In this document: positions 34,196 through 47,742 of the stretch, in pieces
How positions within the stretch are numbered: the first letter of the stretch is position 1
How the letters are laid out: the number at the start of each line of letters is the position of its first letter
Assembly (NCBI GenBank): GCA_030248135.1
Contig: JASANC010000197.1
Span: 186,001 to 250,000, forward strand
DNA length: 64,000 bases
Reading direction: 5' to 3'
Source: Theristus sp. LFF4_11
Taxonomy: Eukaryota > Nematoda > Chromadorea > Monhysterida > Xyalidae
Translations under genes and position numbers: made by a program
The notes under the pieces: generated by a model
The model's input: the letters and a program-made list of their open reading frames with translations, nothing else
Database searches by the model: none
What the model was told of the DNA's origin: nothing

Positions 34196-35876
34196 TAGGC
34201 ATAATTGTTCCAGAGCCGGGGGTTTGGGGGGCCGATATAGATAGCTGGAGCAAATTTTCCAGATAGATAGCTGGAAAATTTTGGGGGGCCGCGGGGGGGC
34301 CATGTGACTTTGGGGGGGGGGGCATAGTTGTTCTAGGGGGGGCCTGGGGGGGGCCGCCCCCCCCAAAATTTTTGAATCTATCTTTATCAAACAGGTTTTT
34401 TCGGCTCAGCTATTATCTATCTGAAAAAAATTTTCAGCCAGCTATCTAGCTGAAAATTTTTGTCTTCGAAGACATAAAATAAGTCAATTTTTGACCAAAA
34501 TTGACCATTTTTGCTCGTAATTCTTGAAATTTTCGCTGATCTTAGGTAAAATACGCGTTTATACTTTATTTTTAGTGTATTTTTAGCATTATTTTGCTGT
34601 TCTTATAGCCTTTTAGCGTTTTAGCTATCTATCTATCAAATTTCAAAATTTTTTTTTCAAAGCCCCTAACCCTAGGTGCACCCCCAGAAATTTTTATACA
34701 ATAGTGCACCCCCCCATGGCCCACGCCACGCCTGGGGGGTGTCACTGTACCATGATTGACATCCCCGGCCCTCACTGAAAAATTTTCGGCAACCCCCTCG
34801 AAAATTTGCTTCCGCCTTCGGTACTGATTTGGAGTTATGTTGGCATTTTTGAAAAACACAACTCCTAGTTTGCGACTGATCCCGCCTTGATGGGCTGCCT
34901 TATTTATTCGGCCATACTGTACTCCATTATGTGTCTTGTCCGCAGCGGCGTTCGATTCGAACTTTCCACCTACAGAACGGTAGACGAAAGCCCTACACCT
35001 GCGCTGCAGACGCGACGCTACTTTCATCTGAAAATGCGTTCAAGACACTTTCCACAGAAAGTGACATTGTGCTTGTTTGCCCAGAGTTTCGTGTGGACTT
35101 TGTTTGTGGCAGAATTTTTTGACAATTTCTACTTTCAGCTCAAAGATCGACGAGCAAAATCCAGACACCGACAGAAGCTTCTGCAGTTGGTTTCATGAGC
35201 TCGTTAATGGACTTAAAAGCAGTAAATTACCTTGTTTTTGCGCTTCAAATTGGAGGAAACTCTTGATTGTTGCCGAATTTTCGTCTTGAATAAGCGCGGC
35301 GTTGTCCGTCAACAACAACGTGAACCAGTGCGTTTTCTATCTGAAGTATTCAAGAAAGTACTATGGAACACAGAAAAATCATTTGGAACGAGAAACCCGA
35401 CCTTGGTTTGGATCCACATGCTAAAAAAGGTGGTTGGTGGCTAATTTTCATGAAAGTTTTTGTCAATTTTAAGGGCCAAAACAGCCTTATTTGGTTTTGA
35501 AAGTGCAATATTCGAACTCAGAACTCAGCGCGTCAGCGCGGTTTGAATGCACCACCTATTTTTGTCGACCATCAGATTTTCCCCCGGCATTTTGAAAATT
35601 AAAAACAATTTAATTGAAAAAAATCGAGATTTTCATTTTTTTTCGAACCCTATTTCTGTCAGCGTTTTAGCTATTTATCTATCTAGTTTCAAAATTTTGA
35701 CCGTCCCCCAAATGAAGGAGAACAATGCGGATGTTTGTCAACAGAACAATTTTGTCACATGCCTCCCGCCCCCCCCCACCCAAATTTTGCAGCTATCTAT
35801 CCATCTGGAAAATTTGTTCCAGCTATCTATATCGCCCCGCCTGCCCGCCAACCCCCATATCTGGAACAACTATGGT
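34196..35876. mobile_element. G-rich foldback P, copy 1 (interrupted)
   Basis: The left end ATAATTGTTCCAGAGCC and right end TATCTGGAACAACTATGG are inverted. Both arms carry GATATAGATAGCTGGAGC-like and G/C-run blocks. The middle (about 34.67-35.68 kb) is unrelated inserted DNA. That insert contains a decayed open frame (34931-35198, with KPYTCAADATLLSSENAFKT), which I cannot assign. Confidence 0.6.
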
Positions 35877-36065
35877 TCGAATGCAACCATTTTTGTCGAT
35901 CGTCAGATTTTCTCCGGCATTTTAAATTTAATTCAAGAAAATTTGCATTTTCACTTTTTTCAAACCCAGGTTTCGTCTTCGTGTTTGGTCTGCTTATTTT
36001 TTGACGTACCAATTCAGAATACAAAGCGCCACGTCGCTGGGCAGCGTTGATTTCACCAAGCAAAC

Positions 36066-36386
36066 ATGGTCTGTGTGCCGTGCATCATTGTGCCCGTGCT
36101 TCTCTGGCTTTACGTGAAGTTTATTCAACCGTTGATCATGCGTTACACCCCGCAGCGGTACCGCGATTGGCTTGACGGCATTCTTTATCCAACGTGCCCC
36201 GTTAAATTACCACCTCCGAGCTCAGACGTCGATTCGAAAGAAGCGAACAAAACTGGTGAGAAAACAGGCTCTCCGTGTCCTGGAGCTGGAGCTGCTGGCC
36301 GTGAGCAGAACGGTGTTTGTCCAATGATAAAACCAAATGAGCCTCTAAAAACGGCTTCCACTGAAACGGACAAGAAAAATCACTGA
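36066..36386 (+). CDS. C18orf32/UPF0729-like small membrane protein
   Basis: A complete 106-codon single exon, starting MVCVPCIIVPVLLWLYVKF. The MVC-x-PC-x4-PVLLW start is the UPF0729 (human C18orf32) hallmark. A short N-terminal hydrophobic hairpin-like segment is followed by a polar, Lys/Glu/Pro-rich tail ending DKKNH. Human C18orf32 is reported at the ER and lipid droplets; the same location here is inference. Length is slightly above the human protein (76 residues) because of an extended hydrophilic tail. Stop TGA 36384-36386. Confidence 0.85.
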   Translation: MVCVPCIIVPVLLWLYVKFIQPLIMRYTPQRYRDWLDGILYPTCPVKLPPPSSDVDSKEANKTGEKTGSPCPGAGAAGREQNGVCPMIKPNEPLKTASTETDKKNH

Positions 36387-37277
36387 ACCGTTACTGTGAT
36401 GTGAGTGTTTTTATATTTATCTGATTTTCTTTCATTCAACTCCGAAAAGTTTGAACAATATTATGCAGCGCTGTGAATGAAGTTATTGTTTTTGTTTGTG
36501 CATCTATTGCTGTGTTGATTGACATTTGACGCATTCTCACCACCAGTGTTAAAATACTGATTAGTTGCAAATCAACTCTCAACCTGAAATCAAACAAAAA
36601 GTATCTTGAATGATTTCCATCATTATACATCCTCTTTATCTAGTCTGTTGCATCTCAGTGCCAGGCCAGTTTTCTTTCTGTTTTTTTTTAATCTGGTATG
36701 AAAACTAAACTTTCAGTAGTTTATGCTTGTGGAGTTGTTGTGAAGCTCCAAAGTAATCAAAAATCGCTCAGTAAGACTTGTCTGTTTCACCACTTTATTC
36801 GTTTATTCATTTTCTTGCATAATATCACAGTAACACGCTGAACAACCAAAATCATCTTTCGAGTTTCATATTTGCAAACGACAACAACAAAACCATTTCT
36901 GACAGACAAACTGGAAACAAAACAACGTTGACTTAGTGTGCTTATGGAGGCAAAAAAACAACAAGCGCTGACAACCGAGTGAACCAGTTTCACACAACAC
37001 GACTGAATGCAAGCTCATTCAAAACTGCTCTGCTGCGTGGCCACATGTTGATAATGTTGCCACTGCCAGTCAGCTGCTTGCATGCACACGTGTGTTCCAC
37101 TGCAGACGGTTGATATGGTAAAGTTATGATTTATGAACGAACGTCACGCAACGTTTCAAGCAAAACGCATTATCAGACACCGGCAGCAAAGTGCTGCGTA
37201 ACCGTTTCTCAGTGTTTTTGTGACCTGATTTGAGCAGCAGCAGCGTTAGTAGGTCAATAATTTCGCCCATAATTATT
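36387..37277. other. convergent intergenic region, no gene seen
   Basis: Between the C18orf32-like gene (+) and the 3' end of the SEC14-like gene (-). AT-rich, only short low-complexity frames, and no repeat recognised. Confidence 0.4.
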
Positions 37278-39258
37278 TCAGGTGATTTGAAGTGTTTCAG
37301 TGGCAATGTCATTGTCGTCGGCATCGACAAAGCGCAGCCCACAGCGTACCGTAATCGATTTGAACCATGCTTTCTCGTTGCCAATCTTGACATGGTAAAC
37401 GCCGTTGTGCTCCAAGGGCAAACGCAAATGGTCCATTGTGCTTGTACCAGGCAGTTCAACGGTGGGGAAGTATTCGTAGAGTGTCTCCAAGTCGAGCGTT
37501 TCTGACTTCTGTTGAGCATCGATTGTGTTGTTGTTCGTCTTGGATTTGCCGTCGTCAAAGTAGATGCCGAACGTGTACTCCTCGGTTGCGTACAGGCGAA
37601 CGTGCACAAAGCTGCCGTCTTGCTGCAGACGGTGACTCACCAGCGCGCGCCCACCTGCCTCACCATGAAAGTGTCCGTTTTACGTCACATTCGAACTGTG
37701 TACTCATGGGCAGTCCGCTGATTGGCTGATTGCACTTGCTGATTGGTCAAGCCAGCTTTATATGCAGCATGCAAGATTCAAATGCCACCATGCAAAAATG
37801 GCCCATGCTTTTTACAGTTTGACGGCAGTTTTTGAATTGCAAGAATGCGCAAGCAGCACGTACCAGCAGGCACCGTGATTGATGGCAGTTGTTCCGGTGT
37901 GGGACCGTCGGGCGGGGGTCTCCAGTAGAGCTCCGGTGGGATTTTTCGTTCTTTCGGCACCACGATTCTTGAGCGGCAGAGCTGGTCGCCGTCTGCATCG
38001 CGCAGCGTGCCGCCCCAGTGCACGGGCAGGTGCTCTTCGGCGACGTACTTCAGCAACACCTCGCGCCAGTTGTCGCCGGTTATGATGACTTTCTTCTGTA
38101 AACAATTTCGTGAGATTCTGCTGCTAGCTTTGCTGATGTTTTACCGCAAGCCCGGACTATAAGATCTGTCTGTGGTAAAACACCTTCGGCAGTTCTGCCC
38201 GGTGTCCGTAGCACTGACGAGCCAGGGGCATCGCGGCATGCGGCTACCGAAACCGCAAACAGCGAACTTTAGGTACTGCAACAGTTGAAACGTCGCGCGC
38301 ACTCCGCTTCAAAATGGTCGCCACATTGAGAAACAGTTTCGACTGATTGAGAAACCACTCGATTGTTTCAGCATATATATTTTCCATATTTCCAATTAAT
38401 TTCCAATAAATAATTATAATTTCCAACTGACCCTCGTATGCTCGGGCAGAAACGGACTGAGCGCTCTCCACAGGACGTGCACAAAGCTGGTGCAGTTGAC
38501 CACGATCAACTTGGTGATCAGTTCAGGGTAGTTGTCACCGATCAACGTCCACAGCATGCGCACAGGCCCGGTGACTATCGGCAGCAGTGTCGGGTCCATC
38601 ACGAGTCCCTCCAGGTCGCAGATGTACACCAGGCCAGATCGCACGCCCGTCTCTCGTTCGCTGGCGTTCATTTGCGTCAGCGCTCGGTTCAGAATCTGTT
38701 GGAAATTGTTGACGTTTTCGAACAGCGCGTTTTGAACTTTTGTCCATGCAGTCAAAGCTGATAATTTTTAGTGATCGAACTGTACGAATGTGCTGAGTGT
38801 GATGTTTCAGTAACAGGTTTATCGAGTGCAAGTGTATAGTCGAAACGAAACAAAGCAAAAGCCCTGAATCCGCTTGAGTGCACCTGGAATCGGGACATCA
38901 GGAACTGATATCCGGGCACAGACTTTATGAGCCCCTCCGGGTCGCCCCGTCCGGCGCATTCGATCATGACCAGCCGTGTGTCCTTGCCGGTCGGGCCCAA
39001 CAGTCCAATCGGCACGTACTCGCGAAAGATGCGCCCGTCGAATCGGTGCTTGTCGGCGATGTCGTCTAACTCGAGCAGTTTCCGAATCTTCAAATGGCGA
39101 ATCAACCGACGCGGCACGTCCGTCTCGTGGAAGTTGTATGCCTTCAGCCAGCGGTACAGATTGAAGTCCGTGTCGTAGGCGGCTGTCAACAGGCCCGGCG
39201 GCACCTGTGCCCGCAACGCCGCCACCGCAGCACGATCCGCCTCCGTCAACTCGAACAT
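37278..39258 (-). CDS. SEC14-like CRAL-TRIO/GOLD lipid-transfer protein
   Basis: Cytosolic protein expected to bind a small hydrophobic ligand in its CRAL-TRIO pocket. Four minus-strand exons with matching phases: 39258-38884 (CRAL-TRIO N and first part, FNLYRWLKAYNFHETD, YVPIGLLGPTGKD), 38695-38432 (CRAL-TRIO core, SGLVYICDLEGLVMD, DNYPELITKLIVVN, LSPFLPEHTR), 38095-37864 (KKVIITGDNWREVLLKYVAE, LPVHWGGTLRDADGD) and 37654-37278 (GOLD beta-sandwich, FVHVRLYATEEYTFGIYFDD, PLEHNGVYHVKIGNEKAWF). The closest animal relatives are the SEC14L2-type proteins with the same domain order. An acceptor-like TGTCAATTTCAG lies about 50 bp upstream of the start and could be a 5' UTR intron or a trans-splice site. 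Confidence 0.88.
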
Positions 39259-39599
39259 TTCGCCGTCGCCAACGCCACGTTTCTGCGTGCGCCGCTGAAA
39301 TTGACAGCAGTCGTCAGGGGAATGTGTCAGTTAAACGTGAAATAGTTGAATAATTTGCTGAGCTGCCACTGGCTCAACAAATACCACTGGTCTGAAACTG
39401 AACAATTAGTTGAACTTCTTTTCACAGTGGTTATTGTCGTTCGCAAGCAAGGCGGGCAACTTTATAACACCGCCGTTTGCGGTTTCAGAACGGCATATAC
39501 ATTGTATGTCTCTATACTTGCGCCATGGAATGTCTAAATGAAATACATCGACAGTGGCGCAGTTTATGTCATGCAAAAATAATGTTGCTCTTTGATATA

Positions 39600-40512
39600 C
39601 AGGGTGATCCAGAATTGTGGACAGTCATTTGGCTAGAAATCATATCAAACGTTTACCAATGAAGCTGAAATTTGGTACAGGTACTCTAGAAGGATGGAAA
39701 TTTTGTTTACCAACGTAAATTGTATGTAGTGGTGCGTTGGATTATGAGCGTTTGGCTGGCAATAAAGTGAAAAGCGTCAAAAACACTGTTTTTCAACGAG
39801 ATTTTGTTTAATTTCTTAACCCTCCAGATCTTTTTAAAAATTGAATCTTTAGTTACTGAAACTAATAAGCAGATTTTAGAAGTACTTCAGTAAACCTGCT
39901 AAAACTATTCATCAGGCCAAAAAAAGTTTTTTTTTCAGAAGCAAGTGGCTGTGCAACAGTCTGAGAAGAGTTCGTTTCAGTCGCCGATTTTTTTTGTCGT
40001 CTTATTTTGTTTTAGAACCGTACTCTACAGTAATAATTGTGGGGGTTTGGAGCTGATGGCTAAAGTACGTGTAATTTGGCAACTTTACAAAGCAAGTTTG
40101 CCCAAAAAATGTCAGATCTGGTCTAAATGCATTTCAGTTGGTTTGGCAGTCAAGTAAGTCCTTTGGCTTTCTGCTACCTTCGCTATAGAGTGAATTTGAA
40201 AACAACTATCACGACAGCAACTAGTGTTCATAATTTGTTTTCAGCAAATCTTTTCAAAGTTGTTCATGCCTCCAAATGTCACGAAGAAATTGTGAGATCA
40301 TGCATGTGACCGTAAAACACCAAAAAATTGAGAGAAAAGCTTAAAAATCAACAAATCAAATTTAACTGCGTCCCAATTGCATGAGCTCAGTGAATATAAA
40401 ATTATAAATTTCCAACTTTTTATGGTACCTGTGCCAAATTTGAGCTCCATCTGTTAATGTTTGGTATGATCTGTTTCAAATGAAAATGTGTCCATAATTT
40501 TGGACCACCCTG
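39600..40512. mobile_element. mariner-like TIR element, third copy of the CAGGGTGATCC family
   Basis: TA-flanked. The left is CAGGGTGATCCAGAATTGTG and the right ends TTTGGACCACCCTG. The sub-terminal sequences (TTTGGTACAGGTAC versus its near-complement GTACCTGTGCCAAAT) extend the inverted match to about 85 bp. No transposase recognisable inside, so non-autonomous. Confidence 0.75.
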
Positions 40513-43442
40513 TACGCAGTAAACGTGCACGTGCGTCGCATACTATTTTACAGTTCTATATAAATGAAAGAAGAAACGTTACGAAAATATCGTACATTTT
40601 TTAAGTTGATTAGGTCAGACAGAATTCATACCATCATCCAAAAGAGAAAGATGCACAGCGCCTGCTGGCCAGTTTTGATAAAACCACTAGTTCAGTTTCA
40701 ACGTACGTTCTGTCTCTGACCGCAGAAGAAAATGTACTTGTCATGTGTGCTGAACTTCTTGCGCATACGCACGCGTTTAACGAAATTGTACGCTATTGCT
40801 GGAGGAAAAACTTGCTATCAAGAGTGAAGAAGGCCAGCTAAAGACAAATTGGCTGCTCAGTTTTGAACTTTATGCTTTATACGTAAAACATGAACATTCA
40901 TACAAAACAGCTCAATGTAGGGGACATTTTTTCTCTGTAGGACGACTCAAAATTGAAAACTCTGCCGTGGTGAGTCACAAAACTGAAAAAAAGAGCACAG
41001 AAAAAATGTTTTTACGTCTCGCTTCCAGAACTTCAGTCGTGATGATGATGACGGTGCAGCAGCCATATGGTTGGGGCAAGAGCTTTGAAATCAGTTTATT
41101 TTGAAAGAAAACGAGCAAAACGGTGCTACTGCTGCATGCATGTTTCAGTTTTGTTATGGCTCAGACATCGGGAGCTCAATCAATTTCAGATTTGTCTTCG
41201 ATAACATCGGCAATTAACATTCTTGAGAATTGAGCCATCAAAAATATGTTCTTATCGGTTTTGATTCCTTTTGCTTGCGAGTTTAGCGTGTTTAGCGAGA
41301 CACAGAATTCTGTTTGTTTGCAGCAGAGAGAAATCATATAAAAACGTGTACACAACGTTCGGACGATGATAACGCAGAAATTTGTTGTCAAGATGCGTAT
41401 TGCAGGAGTTTACTTTGTTAGAAAAGTTAACAAATGTTATCAGCTGAACGGATAAGCTGGAGAACATGTTATGTAAGTTAGATCACATGCTGGCGAAATA
41501 AAAAAAAACTACCTCGGAATAAAAACTCACAAATTTACGCAGAAAGTTGCCAAACATCGACCAAGCTGTATTTATCGTCAATGTATGTTTTGTTGGTTCG
41601 GTTGTCGCAGTCTCAATTGACTCGAATCAGTAATCGGTGCTAAGAGCGCGTTTCTTTTGAATTTAATCACAATCTTGCGCCGTGACAGGAAACCTGCACA
41701 GCACGAAAAGCGCGAACACGGAACGCGAGAATGTGCGGGGGTGACGATCAAAGCAATGGTGTTTAGCAGGAGCAGTTCTACAGCGCATATGCGTGTTTTG
41801 TAGCCTAAGCAACGCACAAGCACACAAACAAGAATATTCGTGCTGTACGTTTGTGGTGTGTTGCACAACTGAAATATCCACACCAACAACAAATATATAC
41901 CAGGGAACAATAAATAACATTTTGTATGCTTGTACCGAAAATCTCTCTCTCAAAATTTATTTTGTCTCTGTTTTCAGTTTCAGTCTCTGGAGGCCACAGC
42001 CTAACCTGTGATCGCATTGATCGCAACAGAAAACCTGTTTTTGGTAGCGCGCTGTTCGTGCCTTCACAAGCACGTGATTGATTGTGTCAGCCAGTTGCAT
42101 AAAAAATAGCCAGTAGAACGTAACAACCACACAGGTCATTGAAATAAAATAAGAATAGCGTAAAGAACTACTGAAAACCTCCAAATTGGCACCCAGCTTC
42201 AAGGAATTGCTGCAAAGCAAGCAAATGAAACAAAACGATCGTTTACGTTTGACTCTGTTTTGCCTCCGCGTTCAAACAAGCGAGACGCTTCATATCATGA
42301 TTTGCATATCGAGTCGGTTCTGTGCCTACATTGAAGCGTGTGTTTGTATAGTTTTCTCATACCTTTGCAACTGTGTAGGGCCTCAACTTCAGCCAACTCG
42401 CAGGTTCTGCGAGTGCGTGTGTATGAAAGCTGATAAAACTGAACCGTGTGTATGCATGGGACATGCGCGGCACCACAACGCATCTATTGATTACCATTCT
42501 CGAATTGCAAAAACACATTTCATTCCAAAACTACTTCCATGAGATTCAGTTATATCGTCCCCGAAAAAAAAATCTTCGCTATGCACGTTGTAGAACATTT
42601 TTTTTTGCGATGTTGGTCCATTGAAAATATGTTTAATCAAAGATTTTCGTGGTTTCCGTTTTTCATTTTGCCTCGTAAGTTTACTGCCTCAGGATAAATG
42701 CCGTGTTCTACGATGCACCAAAAAAAACTGCGGGTTAGGTTTATTCAACATTCAAAAACGTGGTAAATAAAACTACAACAGGACCTTTTCGTTGCACATG
42801 ACAGTGTTGCGATGACGTACTTGTGTCGAAGGTCGTTGTTGTTACGTTTCATGATTTTCTTTCACAGCGATGCATAAAAAACAAATAATTTTCAATGGAG
42901 ACTTACGAAAAACGCTTCAAAAGCCATCGCAACTTTTTTCGTGAAACCCTTGTATTTTTGCGTGTTGCATCTGCATACGTCAATGTGTTGCATCAAACAC
43001 CAATCTAACGTTGAAAAGTTCATTCAAACTAAAGGATGTGTAACAAGTTTTGTGTCAGTACAAAAAATAAAATCAATGTTTTTGCTTCGTGATGAAGATT
43101 GTGTGAAATGTCGCGGCTAAGAAATATTTGCATGAATACTGTTCCATCACAGTGTTTTGCATTTTTCAAGTTTTGACTTTACAGAACGAATTGTTTTTTC
43201 TCTTAAATTGAAGCTCGCACGAACGTGCCGTAACAATCATTTTGTTTCGTACTTTGTGTTCATGTGTTCGAATTTTGTTAGCGTCAAGCCAACTCATTCA
43301 GTAATTCGCTCAATTGTGGCTGTGGTTGGTTGAGTGTGGTTGACAGCAAAGGTCTGACAATGTTGGGTATTTGTTGAAGAAAAAACTCCCTTTAATTTCT
43401 ACCTTTTCAAAAAATCCCGCAGCCAAAGATTTTGAAAACACG
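40513..43442. other. 2.9-kb gene-poor region upstream of the PTR pair
   Basis: AT-rich, with short unassigned frames only (for example 40796-41104 + and 41578-41910 -). None has domain-like sequence or splice context. The PTR-A promoter would be here. I recognise no RNA gene. Confidence 0.4.
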
Positions 43443-46400
43443 ATGCCACGAACAAACGCGTTGTCCGTGCGACTGCACTCAACTGTGGAGCGTGTATTCT
43501 ATCGAATGGGCCTGTGTATCGGCAACAATGCACAACGACTGCTGTTGGCGACTTTGATTGCTGCAACCGTGGCTGTTAGCGGACTGCATAGATTCAACAT
43601 GCGAGATGAGATCAGAGTTGGATACAGTCCGGAGAATGCTCGATCGCAGTATGAATTTGACGTGTTAGTCAGTGTTCAAACTTCGAGTTTTATTTGCGTT
43701 TTTGAGATCGGCCATGCTGGATTTTCTTATTATCCGGACGTTTTTGACGTCCAGAGCACTCTGATCATCTGAACAACCTGGATGCCTGGACATCTGGACT
43801 TCATGGACTCCCTAAACATCAGGACGTTTTGGACATCCTGGACAAAAAACCATAAATAAACCCCGAAATAAAAACCTTATATCTCAGTTACACGGAGTTT
43901 TGGAACATGACGTCACGGCCCAAAGGTCTTGTTCTGGTGCTCGAGGCAAACGACGGTGGCTCACTGCTACGTCGAGCCCATGTTGTAGCAGTGCAGAGTT
44001 TGCTGAGCAGTCTACAGCAGTTGAACGTCACGGACGAATTCGGTGAAGCGTTCACGTTCTACGATTACTGTGCGCCACGGTGCGGCATCATCAACAGCAT
44101 TTTCAAATTTGTGGTAAGGGTAAAGAAGGCAGCAAACGTATTTACACTTTTTAAAAACACTTTAATCGCGGAAAGATATTTCAGGACATCCTTGTGGACG
44201 CATCAGATGAGACGCATAAAATCAATGCAGAACTTCGTCTCGACTATCCAAAGACAAAAATCGGCGACTTGATCGAACTGAGAACTTATATTTTCATGTA
44301 CGGGGTGACAACAAGGCGTCCACTGAATGAGCTTGCCCATCGAAATGGCAGCCTTGAAGATGGCAACAGCGTGCCACCAGAGATGTCAAATATTGACAGC
44401 GTTCAGCTGATGGCACTGTTTTTCCTGGGTGCCTCTGGCGATGGCGCACGTCGTGACACAGTCAGACAGTGGGAAATGCACTTTTGGCGACGCTTTGTCA
44501 TCGAACGCAACGCCACTGGCATCAGCCGGTTGCTGAAGCTGCACATCGTCGGCGATGAGATCGTCAATCAGGATGTGCTGCGAAGTGGACTGAACGCGGT
44601 GGGTGGCAGAGTAGAGCCGCGCGAGGGCACGTGTCGTGTAGCACGGAGAGCGCTCCTGCAAACCGCAGTGTTCGCTCTCAAACGTTGACGCGTTCGGCAC
44701 TCGCTCGCACGGGCCTCTTGCACGCAGCGACAGTGCTACATACAGTGTGCCTTTGAGAATATGCCACTCTACATCGCACAATCGTGCACGTTGCATTGAC
44801 AGACCAAGTACGTTGTCGGTGGTGTTGTGTTGATGTGCACGTTCATCCTTGTCAGCGTGTTCTTGGCAAGCGTCCGTGGCGACCGACGAGCCAGCGTGCG
44901 TCGACTGTTGCTGGTGCCAGCGGCCGTCACGTCACCGGTGTTGGCCGTGGCCACTGTGTTCGGCGTGCTCAGTTGGACTGACACCCCCATACGAGCGATC
45001 ATGTGCATGACGCCAGTGCTCGTCATCGGCATTGGTCAGTCGACTGCTCCGGCAGTGTTTACTGCCCATCAAACCAACCATTCAAACACAAATTGCAGGA
45101 GTGAATACATTCAAGCGCAACCAACATTACAGGTGTGGACGACGCGTTTTTGATCATGCACGCCTGGCTGAGGCACTCAGCCGGCCGTTGCACTTGCATT
45201 GGCGTGCGCACGGCCGCTGTGCTCCGTGACGTGGGTCCTTCGATGTCGATCACGTCGCTGACGAATGCGCTCGCGTTTGCCATCGGCGCTACGACACCCG
45301 TCCTCCAGATTCGCCTGTTCTCCGCTGTCACAGCTGCCTCAATCGCATTGGACTGGCTTTACGAGTTGACCTTCTTCACTTCGATTATGTGCATTTTAGA
45401 GGAACGTGGCGAACGTACCAAAGATAACGACGAGCTTACGGAAGATGTGAATCAGAATCAGCCAAAGAAAACCACAAACGGCAATAGTGGTGAACATGCT
45501 GTGGAAGGGGATCAGCTGCTGCACCACGGTGGTGCCGATACCAAAGAATCATCACGACCAGATGACACTGCGCACAACGATGCCGTGTCAAAATTGAACG
45601 AATCCACAGTGAACAGTGTATCAAGCTCAGTGCGGGTTCCGGCCGAAGTGAGACTGCTGAGCTCAGTGCTGCACACTCACTGCCGTCTGCTGTGCATGTG
45701 GCCTGTGCAGCTGCTGACTGCCACCGGCGTCCTGTCACTGTGGGTCACTGCAACATTCGGCCTCATGCATTTGGAAGCCACATTCTCGCCGTACAAAACC
45801 GTGCCGGCCGATTCGCTATCGGCAGTCGGCTTTCAAGTGGTCGAAAGACGTATTTTTCGCGAGAATTACTTTTTTTATCTGTTCATTGGTCGCCCGCCTG
45901 ACATACGAAACAAGACAGATCGCGAAGATTTCTACGAAATGGTCGATCGATTTGAGCAGTTGCCTCACGCGTATGGACCGGAGAGGCATGTGCTGTGGCT
46001 GCGTGATTACGAGCAATACTGCAGCAGTGTCGACGATCTCGCTGACTTCTGGCTGCTCGGACTGGACACTGACTATTCGCAAGCCGAGAACGACAATTCC
46101 ACTGGCTTCAGCTATGATCTGGTGCCCGATTTTCTTGAACAGCCCAACTTCAAATGGTACCAGAGCTTCGTTCGTTGGGAGAAACGCAATGAGTAAGTGA
46201 TGTGCGGTTGATAAAATGGTCGATTACAAACTTGTACGTCATATTTTTGCAGCGGTCACAGCCACGTGACAAGTTTTCTGTCGCTGATCGCCTTTGCGAA
46301 CATCAGTGAGTGGTCGGAGCGCGCGAACAACTTTGGCACTTGGCGGCAACTGGCCAGCGAGTACCCGCAGTTCAATGTGACCGCGTGGGAGTACGACGCA

Positions 46401-47171
46401 ACGTTGTTTGATCTGATACTGTCTGCCGTCTCAATCACGGCCAAGTCGGTCGCGGTCACTGTCGTCACAATGGCCGTCGTCTGCATGATCTTTGTGCCAA
46501 ATCTTGTGTGCGTTCTCACTGCACTCGCTGCCATTCTCTCGATTACGTACAGTGAGTTCACTTCTTGGTTGACATATTCACTCATCCAAACTCGCCCCAA
46601 TTTTCAATTTTTGAGTTTCGCATATTTCATTTCAGCGATGGTTGGTTTGCTTGGTTTCTGGGGTGCCGACCTTGACCCGATCATGATGGTGAACATTCTG
46701 ATGGCCGTTGGCTTCAACGTCGACTACACCGCTCATGTCACGTATCACTTTTACAAGTCGGGAATCAGCAGATCCAGTCGAAGACAGACGACTTCGGGAG
46801 AGGTGCAAAACATTGAGCCCGCAAGCAGCAAGCCGGAGCGGCTTCAGCGGACACTCAGTGCCGTGGCGTTGCCGATGCTGCAAGCGGGCGGCTCGACACT
46901 GCTGTGCGTCTGTCTGATGACGTTCATTGGCGTCTACATCTACACGCAGTTTGTGAAGACGTTGACACTGGTCGTCTCGCTCGGTGTGCTGCACGGTCTG
47001 CTCATACTGCCGTGTCTTTTGTGCGCCTTGCCCGTGTCGTGCACGTCACCAAGCAACGATCATCAACAAATCAATGACGACGACACTTGTGTGCCGGTGG
47101 AACGCAATGATGTTGCATTGCAGCCGGTCACGCACGACGAAAACGACGTTGCAATACAGACTGTGATGTGA
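43443..47171 (+). CDS. Patched-related (PTR) protein A
   Basis: Multi-pass RND-superfamily membrane protein; nematode PTR proteins are linked to sterol/lipid handling, cuticle and trafficking. Seven exons with consistent phases: 43443-43663, 43888-44113, 44185-44598, 44803-45034, 45133-46192, 46253-46551, 46636-47171 (about 995 aa). TM1 is at residues 35-55. A large extracellular loop has YTEFWNMTSRPKG and YDYCAPRC. The sterol-sensing domain has IRAIMCMTPVLVIGIGVDDA (GxxxD) and SITSLTNALAFAIGATTP. Then come a charged cytoplasmic loop, TM7, the second loop, and TM8-12 with GADLDPIMMVNILMAVGFNV followed by DYTAHV, which holds the second GxxxD proton-relay-type motif. Both RND motifs are present, so the transport machinery looks intact. 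The ligand is unknown. Confidence 0.92.
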
Positions 47172-47742
47172 TCATGCAAAAAGCTGCGCAAACTGGTCTC
47201 ACTGTTGAGCATGACCGCTTGCACCGTTAAAAACCATTGCAACATATGTAACAAACGGGTTTTCCTGTTTTGGTGGTGCAGCAATAAACGGCGAAGCACA
47301 ATGCAATATAACATGTCACGTGAGAAAATGTGTAAATGAGAAAAAAACGGAACACACTTTGAGATGTGGGTGGACGCATTGAGCAAAAAAATGCGCGAAA
47401 AAAGGTTGTGCACTGTTTGAGCACTGAGCACGACAAACACGAATGTACACTTGCAACGCAATTATTTGGTTGTGCTTTGTTGACCTGTTGACCCGTGCAA
47501 ACAACGTTTTCCCGTTTTCGAAAGTTGTCTGAAGTTATACACTGTTCTTTCCGTTGTTGTGTTGGTTCGCCTCACACAAAAGAGAGTGCTTACATTCAAA
47601 CGCCTCACTGGTCTGCAATCGCGTCGTTCGATCGGTTGTTTGTTGAAACGATTTTATTTTCTGCCGCCGCAAACTTTTCCTTTTTAATAAGGTTAAGAGC
47701 AATAAGTGCATCGACTAAGGCCAATAACGTTGGTTGCAAACA
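47172..47742. promoter_or_regulatory. spacer between PTR-A and PTR-B
   Basis: 571 bp, AT-rich, no open frame of note. The co-directional tandem genes could share regulation. No motif recognised. Confidence 0.3.

Noticed and set aside
34629..35027. Minus-strand 132-codon frame over the G-rich foldback
   Set aside because: It runs through repeat sequence and homopolymers. Composition does not look like a protein.
44600..44800. Apparent frameshift in PTR-A after LRSGLNA
   Set aside because: A GTGGGT donor at 44599 and CAG acceptor at 44802 restore the frame exactly (LNA then TKYVVGG), so this is an intron.
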